A stretch of 33,179 bases of DNA from assembly GCF_000003605.2 (NCBI RefSeq), contig NW_003137821.1, positions 860,921 through 894,099 of the forward strand, read 5' to 3'. The first letter of the stretch is position 1, and every line of letters begins with the position of its first letter. Both the position numbers and the translations under genes were made by a program. Under the pieces are notes generated by a model. It did not search any database. It worked only from the letters and a program-made list of their open reading frames with translations, and had not been told where the DNA came from. Below are positions 1-11,110 of the stretch, piece by piece. The DNA is from Saccoglossus kowalevskii. Its lineage: Eukaryota; Hemichordata; Enteropneusta; Harrimaniidae.

Positions 1-150
1 CGTACAAGAAATGTACCTTATATACATGTATCGGCAATGAAAGCTGCCCAGCAAGTTCTCCGTCTGACGCCACAAGGGGACTTTCTGTATGCAAATGAGA
101 AGCTAATGAGAAGCCTCATTTTAAATTACAGAAACATAAAGTTGCCCTAG
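1..150 (+). CDS. 3'-terminal coding exon of an unidentified protein (partial)
   Basis: Frame 1 is open from the first base of the window for 49 codons and ends at TAG (148-150). The peptide starts RTRNVPYIHVSAMKAAQQVL and ends in NYRNIKLP. It is a balanced, helix-prone sequence (AMKAAQQVL, YANEKLMRSLIL) with ordinary codon use, unlike the low-complexity frames common elsewhere here, and the DNA is less AT-rich than its surroundings. I take it as the C-terminus of a gene whose body lies upstream of the window. I do not recognise the family. A possible acceptor-like ATTACAG at ~125-131 falls inside the frame, so the last few codons could be spliced differently. The stop lies only ~35 bp before the truncated GPCR exon, so the transcript's 3' UTR would run into GPCR-derived sequence and could use the AATAAA at 479-484. 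Confidence 0.45.
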   Translation, partial: RTRNVPYIHVSAMKAAQQVLRLTPQGDFLYANEKLMRSLILNYRNIKLP

Positions 151-183
151 ACAGAGTATACACAAGCTAACATGCCACGCCAA

Positions 184-438
184 GTGGTATTCTCTGTACG
201 AATTCCTCGTGGATACCACATTATATGCGATATGTGTATATAAACCGGTCGTTTATTCCATTATGAGCGCGAACTTTCGACGTGGGTTTCGTGAGCTGAC
301 TTGCTGTTCATCGCACAACTCAGGGAAAAGCAGGATTGAGTCCAACGATGACGAGTCAACTTTGGACACCAATAAATATGGTTCAACAGTGATGGCAGCG
401 AAAGCAGTGTACAACACGATGTAGGGGACAGAGTGTAA
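184..438 (+). pseudogene. Truncated, frameshifted copy of the GPCR last exon (TM7 to C-terminus)
   Basis: This stretch is nearly identical (about 6 differences in 295 bp by eye) to 28334-28591, the end of the intact receptor's exon 4. Homology starts abruptly at ~184, at the codon for Trp295 of the intact protein (TGG 185-187). Everything from TM1 to the third extracellular loop is missing. The reading frame covers TM7 including the unusual Y-K-P-V-V-Y motif, helix 8 and the twin cysteines. One G is then missing after position 373, relative to the intact gene's AATGAAATATGG, which shifts the frame. The shifted frame stops at TAG 422-424 instead of the original stop equivalent at 436-438. Truncation plus frameshift makes it a pseudogene fragment. 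A Ser codon also replaces Thr340 (CTC for the intact gene's CAC on the DNA), a minor change. Confidence 0.9.
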
Positions 439-478
439 TCTCAGTTGGATTCTAGAATTGAATTCAAAATGGCGGATA

Positions 479-484
479 AATAAA
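479..484 (+). promoter_or_regulatory. Poly(A) signal AATAAA in the pseudogene 3' flank
   Basis: This AATAAA is conserved with the intact gene's signal at 28632-28637, about 40 bp after the ancestral stop codon. It could serve the upstream gene that ends at 150. Confidence 0.5.
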
Positions 485-1213
485 TGTCATCAGAACGTGT
501 TTTACTGTGTGTTGGGGGGACTCACGTACTGAGTTGGTATAACGTATAGTTTGGGTGCGATGCAGTGACATCAGTTTTTGGCATCTGATTTCAAACCTTG
601 TTTCAGTAGCATACTTACCTGCAACCTCTTTTGGATGTACATGTGCGAGCGAGCAGTTGTTTCATATTACCCAATACTTGAGGACCGGCACTTCACATAA
701 CCAAAATAGACAGCACTCGGAGAAAAGGTGAACTTATATCAGAATTATTCAACATAAATATTGTAGCATCTTGTAGCATTGATTTTTAATATTCCTTAAA
801 GTGCCTGTGAAATTCCCACCCACACGTTTCCCATCTTAGATCTGTGTCCCACTGAAATGGGCAGTTATTGATTTTGTTGTTGAAAATAATTGCTTGTTTC
901 CAAGAAAATTTTAGATATTTCTAGTGCTGTAGCCATGCCCACCTATCCTGAAACGGTCGACTGTTTCCGGATCTCGCAGAAGTTAAAATGCCCTAGACTG
1001 AGTTTGAGACGCATTTTTTCACTTTAAAAATATATATATATATATACCCGATATATACAAAAGCGATTGCATACTCAGCAAAAGATGTGTACGCACTCCT
1101 ACCTGTCATACTCTGTTATATGCAATTATAACTCTGGTTCCCCAATAACTCTGGGTAGGGTTGGAATGTGTGTACATCGATAATATCGCGGATAAAGACT
1201 CATTAGTAAAATA

Positions 1214-1237
1214 AAACACTAGTTCATACTAGTGTTT
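1214..1237. repeat. Perfect inverted repeat, 10 bp arms, 4 bp loop
   Basis: AAACACTAGT, then TCAT, then ACTAGTGTTT forms a perfect hairpin. The corresponding place in copy B (~29326-29350) keeps only a decayed version, so the palindrome is not under obvious constraint. Confidence 0.7.
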
Positions 1238-2301
1238 AGAAACAATGACTGTCTATTCAATATTGTGATGAAAAGTGTTATATATTGATTAAGGCCATCT
1301 CAAAGGTCAATAGTAAAAAGAAATGTTACTTTCGGTGTAACTTAATGCGCGTCTGCCATACTGTTATATATTCTTTGCATCCGTCCCAATAAAAGCTACC
1401 TTACGGTCTTGGGCTTTGAAGTACAGGAAGTTGTAAAACCATGCATGCTCCTACGCATCAATCAGTGAATTTAATCAATAAATGCAATTAACATGTTTAA
1501 TGTCCATCGGCATAGACAACTCAAGCAAGCAATCATATATTGCTATATTTTCTATCGGAAGTACTGTTTTTGATGTCATTATTTGTATTCATTAGCAGTG
1601 TTTCTCGTTCCAATTGCCTCTAATTAGCTCTATGTTAACAAAAGTGTACAAAGGCAGAATATTCCTCAAGACCATTGTGACGTGTAAGTTAAACGTTATT
1701 GGCAATTCAACTTTCAATAACTTCTGTCGGTTTAAATCCATTACTGCATTTATTTACATTGGAATACATTCAAACTGATTGAAGACTAGATTATTGTTTT
1801 TTTTTTATTTTCCTGGTATGTTTAGTTAAAACGTGAAAAGAGAAGCGGCAATTTGATTTAGAATTCCGAAATAAAATCGCATTTAGGCTATTTAAAAAAA
1901 AATATAGTCTACTTGCAAAATATTACAAACCAGAGGCCCGGTGTTTATTAGTTAGTACACAATATGGGTTACTGGTGGAGGATGGTGGGATACATAAATA
2001 AATATCGGTGTAAACTTAAAAACATTTGATATACTTGCAACAATGGTTTTTCACGAGAGGGAATATAATCCTATATTGCATCACGTGTATGTCGACCTGA
2101 AATAAAAGTCCATTCCAAACCAATTCAAAGCAATTGACAATAACCTCTCCTTATATTAAATAACTATTATAACTGATTTTAATATCTGACGTTATTTATG
2201 AGGTGTACTTATGTGCACATTAGGACTATTTGGCTCACCATGACATTTTGTAACAGTGAACGACGTTGCTGAATTGCGTGGTCTCTTCTTTTTTGTTACA
2301 G

Positions 2302-2368
2302 ACAATGTATTGATGACAGCGTATTGGTGACAGCGTTGGTGGCAGTAAATAAACACATGCGAAGTGTA
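2302..2368 (+). pseudogene. Relic of GPCR exon 2 (end of TM1 to ICL1)
   Basis: This matches the first ~55 bp of the intact exon 2 (27036-~27090), including the preceding acceptor TGTTACAG (2294-2301 versus 27028-27035). The matching text covers GNALVTAVVAVNEHMRSV in the intact receptor. Here a 14 bp unit is duplicated in tandem (GTATTGATGACAGC 2307-2320 and GTATTGGTGACAGC 2321-2334). That shifts the frame and brings an in-frame TGA at 2328-2330 when read in the original splice phase. Homology ends abruptly after GCGAAGTGTA, so TM2 is absent. It is clearly broken. It sits downstream of the last-exon fragment, out of normal gene order, so it derives from a separate duplication or a rearrangement. 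Confidence 0.85.
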
Positions 2369-4343
2369 TTTTATAATATTTTCGAGCGCGTAGTGAAAAA
2401 TATCAATACCAATACAATGTTCGAACCTAGCGAATGTTAAATATTCTTATAGAGAATAGAGTAAATATGAAGGTGCAATGTTAAATTCACGAGTAAGTCT
2501 GAATAATTGTGCATATAATTATAATATCCATAGGAAATGAAATTGTCCGCGAATGTTGACATAAAACGCTCTATAGCGAACGAGACATTATCTACTGCTG
2601 AATTGATGACATCGCGGGTTTCAAACTCAAACCACTTGAATAATAAAAAGTTAACTGTACATGGCGCAGGATTTGCTCATTCTACTCGAATCATCTGACA
2701 TCACTTCATGTATTCCACGGGGTCCATACAGTTTGCATTTTCTGATTTGAGTAAATGTGTATTTGTCACTTATTTGTTTTGTCAAAATTATTTTGATTGC
2801 AGATTTATATATATTTGGCTATGTTATTCCAACTTTATCACTACAGCAAATAAAAATCGCACAAATAAACTGTGATCGATGGCAATGTGGAAATCTTATG
2901 CTGTAACATCATATTAACAACATTTCTTTAAATCTTATCCTGCCAGCCCTATATACGTTTACATTGAATCGATTTGATAAGGATTAAAATTTAAGATTGT
3001 AAATTCAAATCACGTTTTCAAATTAGAAAGCAGTAATTGCCTTTGCAAAAAAACATTGTTCTCATCAAGTTGATATATAAATACGGACATTTTATTGGAT
3101 TCAGTCTGAAAGAAAAGCCTCATCAAGGAAACGTTTGCCATAATAGCTAATAGCTGTAAGTGTTGCAGACAATAAAGGTTGGCAGTTATGTAGTTTTAGT
3201 GAAATCAATAACTGCAATGAATAGCATACTTTTGTGTTGTGATACAAAGATTTACGTTTATGTTATTAAATTAAGTCGCATAATTGAAATATAATGAGAG
3301 TCGACGGTCTTTGAATACTAGTAAACTATAATTATCTTTTCATTTGACAAGCAACTCCGCTGCCTCTGATGAATAGTTGTTCCATGCAGAGAGACCTTCC
3401 ATCATCAAACTCTCATTTGCTTTTGATCATTGTTTACTTGGCCCTCCCATATTTGCTTAATGGCCATCTTCTGATACCTGACTGTTTTCTCGTCACACGC
3501 TGATGTGGTTTCCAACTAGTTGATGAGCTTAATTTTCAATACTTAACTGCCATGACAACTGCATATAATCCCTTATAAATTGTTGTTGAATTCGTCTTCA
3601 AACAACACGGATATCTGTATATTGGTTATGAGATGAAAAAAACAGCCTCGGATAACACAAAAAAACAGCAAAAACAGCCTAAACAGCAATAGTTGAAATA
3701 TGTACGTAAAATTGACCATCTTCTTTCCATGCTTTTTTTGTTTGTGTTCTTCACATGAATAAACAAACATGGGTAAAGTCAACTAATGATGGCAAAATAC
3801 ATACATTCAATACATGTAAGAAAACATACGCTAATGTAGCTATCGTACTCATTTAGTGTGTAATTACAGTACATAAGCGTCCTCCTATAATAAAACAATG
3901 GTTTCCTATCTGTCTCATCGAACAGTTACGTTGATTCAACATCCAAGTGGATTAATCCCGATAAAATTGTAAGCAGTCACTGGGGCAGCTCATCTGTACA
4001 GTTCAGTCAACACAACATATTACTCGTAATGGAACTTGCTGTGAGTAAAAAGTTATTATTTTGTATCATTGGTGGCGCACATGCTACTATGTTGTTTTTT
4101 GTGATTGGTGATGTTGCTGTTTGAGACCCGTAAGTATTCTCAGTTGAATGCAAATTATTGAAGGTCGGAAGTGAACTTGAAAATTCTCGTGGTATGAGGT
4201 GATGAACGTTGCTCAGGATATTCCCACGCTATTGTTCTAAAAATACAAAGGCGTAATTGTGTTTGCTCTGCACTTTTTATGATCCGATAACTGCTGCAGT
4301 TGTGTAGGCGGTACACCGGCCTGAAGGAGTTTAGCGCTGCTGG

Positions 4344-4358
4344 TTTTTTTTTTTTTTT
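4344..4358. repeat. Poly(T) run, 15 nt
   Basis: An uninterrupted run of 15 T. Copy B carries a 22-nt poly(A) at 30204-30225 in a roughly comparable interval, but the flanks do not align. Confidence 0.8.
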
Positions 4359-5188
4359 CCATTTTGGATTGACTATGGTGTGTAGTTTATTGTAAAGTTG
4401 AAAGGACTGTCCGGTGTGTTGCTAGCAAACTATTTCCAAGTAAACAGCGAACATTTTCGAATTAAAGGGGAGAGGCGTTGCTCCAGCCTGTCCCTATTCT
4501 GTTTTTGTGTAATGTTCATTTTATACAAAATATTCAAGTAAACCAGCAGTCTTCCGAAGAATTATATCACCCAACGCAAATTCTGATTTTCCTGGCCACC
4601 TCTAAATCCCAAAACTGTCGTATTGTTAAACTAAACAGCGATTGACCACTCGTATACTAGTGTGTTCATTCGGTTTATTTCCATTTTGTTGTTTTTTCAG
4701 GACAACTTATTTGGAAACTAGTACTCAACATTGGTACCTAGTTCACATATTCGGCTCGTACTTGCCACAATGTTTCTGTCGTGCTCCCAGAAAGTAGTTG
4801 GTGAAATGAAAGTCTAATATCTCTGGTGTAATCTCGTCTATAGGCCGAATATCGTCAGAATAGTTTATTTTCATCCATTCGTGCTGTGTGGATGCAATAT
4901 ACGGTATTTCTGTTGTTGATAATCACTCTGGTGTTTAGTAGACGCAAACACGTTTTCAATACCAAGATTTCCAGTCAACGCAAATAGTTCTTGCAACTCG
5001 CCGTCACTGGCTGCCATGATGGAATGATGCGATTATGTACACTTTTTATATGCTATAGTTTGCGAGGGAAAAACAGGAAAAAGAAGAAATAAATCGGAAA
5101 CATGCACAAACATATGTTGTATGTTGTATGTTCTAAATATAGAACATCATTTTTTGTAATCATATCATGCCAAGTACTAAGCTTTGAA

Positions 5189-5258
5189 TATAAATGCTAT
5201 AGAAATGGCGGCGGTGACATTGTGTACGGCAGAGGGACGGTGGTGCTGAACGGTGAGT
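5189..5258 (+). promoter_or_regulatory. Possible TATA box and short first exon with splice donor, conserved in both copies
   Basis: TATAAATG (5189-5196) is followed after ~56 bp by GAACG|GTGAGT (donor at 5253). The partner has TATAAATG (30312-30319) and GAACG|GTAAGT (donor at 30382). The intervening GC-rich text is similar but differs in length and has no shared reading frame. If transcribed, it would be a non-coding or 5' UTR exon. This is inferred from motif conservation only. Confidence 0.25.
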
Positions 5259-6693
5259 GGTGAGTATACGTATTTGTTGTTCAGATGCGAATGTGGACGT
5301 TATTTCAAAATATTTAATTAAGTTTGCTCCTGTTCTCGTTAGTCGGATATTTGGTAATTATGTTATATCTGATGGATTATAGTACAATCTATTGGTTTGT
5401 TATATATTTGTATATATAAATAATGAATTGCCTTTATTTATCACATTGTGGGAATATAACGACGATGCTGTCAGTGACGTATGACTCTACTCATTAATTT
5501 TACATTGTCACTACAGGAAATCAGTCAGGTGGGAAAAGACACATAGATTTGATACGCCGAAGACTTTAAATGAAACTCGCTAATTGTGAAGTCATTAAAA
5601 CTGACAAAGTAATTTTCATGGTTACAAATATTTTTATCACACTGGGTCCTTGATGGCCCAATGCTGTCGACTATTGTCGAAGAAGGATGTGTCAGTGCAA
5701 AAACAATACAAAGCATTAACCGTAAATCTCTTGACATCTTGAACAATTATGTGAATGTATCGACAAAGAGGAATCATGTAGTACTTGTTGAATATGGATT
5801 GTTAAATTGAAATTAGATTTTCGTTCAGACCTAATAAAACACTGAAATGATATATGATAGTATAACTAGTATATGTGTTTTATGTGTTTGTGTTGATTTG
5901 TAGGTACATTGATTGCTGATGGATTGTTCCGGGCACAAGTGAACGGCGTAAATAAGTAAAGCATAGAAATACTGCCTTAAGTGTAGTTAAGCTATGAGCA
6001 CACTGGGAACACACATACGTTTCCTTTTATGATTAGTTATAAAAAGACTGATAACATTCGATAAAAGTCTCCTATGACATTTATCTACTCCAGAATTGAT
6101 GAAAATCACTCTACTGAAAACGGCAACTGGAAATGTAGATCAATATGTCTCAATTTAATTAATGCGGTTGACTTATATATGTACTTGTGCTATTGTACAT
6201 ATTTTTAGTCATCAAGTTTTTACAGGCATAATGTTAAACATGTGGGCTAAAACGTTAACATCATTGAATCTATCAATAACATAGTTTCGATAGGGAAATT
6301 TTGTTTTTATAATTTTACATTTAATCTCACCCAAATATATGACTCTAAATACAAAACTAAATTACGATACATCAAACTCTTATATAATACGAAATATTTT
6401 CGACCATGTCGATTTCTTAACAAGACTCTAACCGAACAAGCTGTAAATGCAGAATAGTATAATTTTATAATGGAATGTATAGAGCATGGACGTTAATTTG
6501 CAATTGGGAAACATATCCAATCAACTAGTGTTGTCGACCATAAGTAGACACGTGATCAAAGAGTCTGTATTACATGAACTAAAAACGATACTTATAGCTT
6601 TAGATCATTAAATATGTACCGCACAGTTTACAAAGGAAAATTGTTATTACCGACATTCTACGATAATTCCTGCTCTATGGGTGCGCCTAACTG

Positions 6694-6762
6694 TATATAA
6701 AGAATGTGCACGTTAATACACAATTATTACACACGTGATTGCACATCATAATTATTCACGTG
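6694..6762 (+). promoter_or_regulatory. TATATAAAG followed by two CACGTG E-boxes
   Basis: TATATAAAG at 6694-6702 and CACGTG at 6732-6737 and 6757-6762. The partner copy keeps TATATAAAG at 31783-31791 and CACGTG at 31821-31826 and 31846-31851. The two E-boxes start 25 bp apart in both copies. CACGTG is the bHLH core site. No downstream reading frame is conserved, so any role is inferred. Confidence 0.3.
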
Positions 6763-7283
6763 AAATGAGCTGAGCTGCATCAAATACACTATGTAATACA
6801 TTAAAATTTGCCACAGAGTATTACTGAAAGAAAAAACTACAACTAAACTCATGGAGATTGTAGTGATTTTATCAAATAAATTACCCGAAATGGAAACACG
6901 TAATATTTCTTTCACATAATTTTTATTAGGTAATTTCTCTTTAGTATGATCGTTATATATAACCACGCGATATACACGTGCAATAAGGTCAAACAGAGTC
7001 AAGCTAGTCCACTTTATAAATGACTTTATAAAATAAATTATTCTACCTGCTTCTTTTTACATTTTATGTACAAAGTACAGCGGAACGGCATTTTAACCTT
7101 ATTAACTATAAAATACAATATTTTCTAAATATTTTCTTCATTGGGTGCACTTTCGAATTACGCACAGTTCAGCAATGGTCTGCGAATAATCCTTTTAACA
7201 TTGGCATACACCCCATAACTTATACAAAATAAGGCTTTTGTCTTGCCTTGAATGAAATTGATGGGGCGGTATTGTTTATGAAG

Positions 7284-7369
<86 letters not shown>
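7284..7369. repeat. (TCA)n microsatellite, ~28.7 perfect units
   Basis: 86 bp of uninterrupted TCA repeat (ATC/CAT/TGA in other registers), bounded by GAAG and GATTG. No point mutations are visible, so it is probably young and length-variable. It does not lie in a recognised gene. Confidence 0.98.
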
Positions 7370-10300
7370 GATTGTTTAGTCATACTACATGTTCTCTCAT
7401 TTCCCTAAACTTTACGAGCATTGATTTGTTAAGCGTGATTGACGAGAATATTCATTTATGGATGTAGATGATTATTGAAGGTGTGTCATTATTTTAAAAT
7501 TTAACATTGGGGAGGGTCGAAGATTTTTCGCTTCTGTAGTATGCGAAAAGTTATATAATTTCGATCACCGGCTTTTTTAATTATGTAATGAATAAAAGTA
7601 ATAAAATTGATTTTTGGTAAAACATGCTTACATTATATTACATTACATTATCGTGATAAAAATAAGTTGACTAAAGGTTTGATGGTCGCCTTCTAATGCA
7701 TTTTATATTGAATGGCCTAGTTATTTAAATCATATCAAATGCTTTTATTTAGTTGGGATGACTTCATGTGCGTCAGCTTATAATGAAAGCATATTTGAGA
7801 AATTTGAAGAACCACACTGACACGATACCCGGACTTATCAATAAGCCGAATCATAGCGATTCTGTGAGATAATCACATTTAGGATATTGACTCCAAATCG
7901 AATAAAATTGTATTTGCCGTCATCGAGTATTGAGTCGCCGCTCGTAATGACGGCGGACTCACTTATTAGGCATTCCGCGCCATAGGAAGTAAATGAAATA
8001 CATAAGATTTATTATTTCTGTTGAAATGATATTCACAATCAGTGTGAATTAGTGAATGATTTTAGAACTATAATTTAATTGCTGACGAAATATAAAAATC
8101 ATACTCATGAAATATGTAATAAGTCTCAGATGTTTTGTGATCTCTATTGACACTGTGACGTTCTAAACTAACTAGAATGTTTTGGACATATTAAACAACT
8201 TAGGGTGCGACGAAGAGTGTATATCAATTGTATTGTAACAACAACATACTGACGACACCCGAAATAAGGGATATAAACTGCTTGTCTCAGAAAGCAATCA
8301 TTCGATATGCACTAGGCGTAATCTCTGTATTAAAGGTGACGTTTTAACTTTAACTCCCGACACTTATACGATATTACACACGTTGCGTAACGCGAGACTA
8401 GAATATGAATCAGCTGTTGTTGTATTATTTGGTTTATTTATATATCAAAGGGCAATGTTCCACTGTTTATGTTTGATATTTACGTATGATATTTCCCTCA
8501 CTCCTGCGACACTAAGCAATACACTCACTAATAATGTGTATGGCAATGTAATGAACATTGAAGGAATTAATATTTACAAAAGATATTGGGTCGATGGTTC
8601 GACAGATATTTTTTTTAAATTCAGAAATCCGGCAATTGTTGTTAATTATTGCGCTTCTCTTTAACTAGTATATGTAGCATTGTCGTGTAAAACACACCAC
8701 ATTGTCGGTAAACCGAATCCGTACATCTACACTGTAAATCAACAGTTCTCAAACTGTTTTAATCCAAAGAACACTGTTTAAATTGATAATATTATAAAAC
8801 ATCAATATTTTCTATCAAAACTTTAGCTTTTTAGTATTTATGGAAGTGTTTGTTGGAGTAGTGACAACACTTTTTGATGAAAATTAATCGCATTGTAAAC
8901 ACACAAAAATACACCTTTTCAAAATGAAACCCCGTAAACGCCGTACAACTTTTTATTGGGGACATAAATGTATCATTAAAGTGTTTATTGATATGACATT
9001 TATAGAATAATGCAACCAATGTTATGACAGCAGTACTATCAACAAGAGAAAAAATATAGACCATTATGGTATATATGCCATTAGATGGTCATGACATTAA
9101 ACTATTCAGAGAATAATTGTACGTGTTATGATATCACGACTTTATCAAATTCAAATACTTCAACTGTAAATCAAGACGCTTGGCGAATTGGCGATGGCGA
9201 TGGGTCGAAACACATCAGAACATTCACACATGTGATTTAAACATTTTTTCGCAAAATCTGCTCAATTAGAAACACTTTTAAAAACACAATCGTCAACAAT
9301 GCTTCAACACAAAATAACAGAACGTGAATGTTCAGAAGTGCTAGTGTATGAGACACATTTGTGTTCATGAGACTATCTAAGACAATTTCTCCCAAACTGT
9401 TTTGTTTTAATTTGAAGGGTTTCAGAAAACATGCACACATGTAATGTTTCAACTGGAGAACCCATCATTGCATAATACCGAAAGTGTTTATGCACAGGAC
9501 ACTTGTGTATGCAGTATGTTGCGGGGCCTTAATGTTGAATGCCGTATGATGGTAATTCTTACATACCTGTGATAATTTGCGCTTGATCTAAAATATTTCA
9601 CCATTATTTAGAAATTTCATAAATACAATACAATACAATATAAAAATTAATATTGAACAATAATTTAGGTTGCTACTTTAGTGTGATAAAACTAGGTGTA
9701 TGAAAATAAAGACCCTGTTTGCGTGTTCAATAAACTGGTAACTTGTGTCGAGTGCATGGTCATTCGACAATTAAAATCACAAGGAAGTAAACAGGTGAAA
9801 TGCTCATTAAGAAGTAACCAGTTGGACCGATTGCCTTGAAAAGATATCCTAAATATTATTGAAGGTATGGTGGTAATGTTATTCCATTAGAAAACTATAA
9901 TAGAAAATGCAAATGGTAGATACAACATCGGCAGCTGTGTACTACATAATTCATTGCAATTGCTTCGAATCATATAATTATGTGCGGGTTGGTATGGTTC
10001 TTGATTTAACTCAAATTCATGCATTAATAAGACCTGAAATTTGCATGATGCATACATTTTTTGCTGACATTTCTCAGATTCATGATCTGAGTTACCAAAC
10101 CAAACTATAGAACATAATTCAACATGAAATGCAGATATTCAGTTATATTCGTTATTTAATTTTGAACAAAAGTCTTAGAACATATATAATACACACAATA
10201 ATTTGTTGCTCTTTTTTTCACAAACTCAACATTTCCTCTATCTTTTGATAGATTGCTCAAGAATATACTAACCAAACTAAGTTCAAAGTTAAAATTTGAA

Positions 10301-11110
10301 ACAATGAATAATTTGAGGATAAAACAAATGTGTTTATCGTCATGATATATTTTAAATGTATGAAATTTGATAATCAAACTTTCGCTGATTGGATGATATA
10401 TGTAGAATTATACACATGCACCTATCGGACAACATTATCAGTTGAGATGAACATATGAAGTCCTAACATTTCAAGCAGTTATAACGAGGTAGCTATTTTG
10501 AATTTCAATTTGGGTAAACGTGCTTTTTATGGTTGAATTGTAATTGTAATTGCAAACAGTAATGTCTTCTTATACTCTTGCTTCAAATATTCTTATGACA
10601 AATATAATGCCCGGTGCATGTTGAACAAATTATCTTACTTTTGTTATTTTATACGGTTGGGCAAACTCTGGTTCAAACACCCACATTCAATAAATATTGC
10701 TGTTTTCTCATGCTATAAATTCGATTTAACTGGTCACATACACATATCACAATATATATTTACAAAATCCACACAATACTTCTAAATCAACACGAATTCA
10801 GAAAATATCAGTGAAGTGAATGATAGAAGCTTTGGTCACACACAATGTTTTTGTCATTATTTCGATTGCTTGGATGTATATTGAATATTATTGTAAAATA
10901 ACGCTGTATTAGTACATGGATGTTAATGTCACAGCTTCAATGCACGTTTCCGTCACATCTCCGTCGCATATATATCTAAAGATAGTATACGTGTTTCCAT
11001 GCAAACATATCAGTTCCTTCAGTCCTCGTGATGTTATCATGTAAAATGATATTCACAATACTGCCAGACTCTGCAAACAAACAGGGTCAGCCTGATTTAA
11101 TCTGGATTAT

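Larger units (their letters stand above)
184..1790 (+). repeat. Copy A, block 1 of the GPCR 3'-end duplication (partner 28334-29935)
   Basis: The last-exon tail and its 3' flank align collinearly with 28334-~29935. Divergence by eye is about 2% in the exon, about 4-5% in the first 300 bp of flank and higher further on. Copy A holds ~125 bp at ~857-980 that copy B lacks; short similar sequences (TTTCC..GATCT) bound it, suggesting deletion between short repeats in B. Copy B holds ~70 bp (28913-28985) and an 18 bp block (29156-29173) absent from A. Both copies contain an (AT)n tract (~1028-1046 in A, ~29127-29138 in B). Apart from the pseudo-exon I see no gene in this block. Confidence 0.9.
1791..5124. 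other. Sequence inside copy A without a partner in copy B, apart from short islands
   Basis: Between the two copy A blocks lie ~3.3 kb; copy B has only ~0.3 kb here. A short weak island at ~4402-4441 (CTGTCCGGTGTGTTG...) resembles ~29943-29995, so the insertion is probably composite. It contains the exon 2 relic (2302-2368), a T15 run (4344-4358) and AT-rich DNA. I see no intact coding region. Short A/T-run-rich frames such as the minus-strand one at 3573-3782 look like chance. Confidence 0.6.
5125..6905 (+). repeat. Copy A, block 2 of the GPCR 3'-flank duplication (partner 30255-32020)
   Basis: Collinear with ~30255-32020, with substitutions roughly one in ten bases by eye and many small indels. 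A minus-strand frame at 5525-5746 is disrupted in the partner by an 8 bp indel, so I do not call it. The best-conserved parts are a TATAAATG-to-GT(A/G)AGT stretch (5189-5258), the segment around 5960-6250 that also occurs inverted in intron 1, and a TATA/E-box stretch (6694-6762). No conserved protein frame was found. Confidence 0.85.

Noticed and set aside
4023-4046. ATGGAACTTGCT followed by GTGAGT as a possible exon 1 relic
   Set aside because: Only a few bases resemble exon 1 and the upstream sequence does not align.
8383-8664. 93-codon + strand open frame
   Set aside because: It begins at TTG, has no recognised domain and an AT-driven composition; not supported as a gene.
10385-10392. 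Additional CTGATTGG octamer as a promoter
   Set aside because: No TATA element at suitable spacing and no reading frame follows; chance occurrence is likely.
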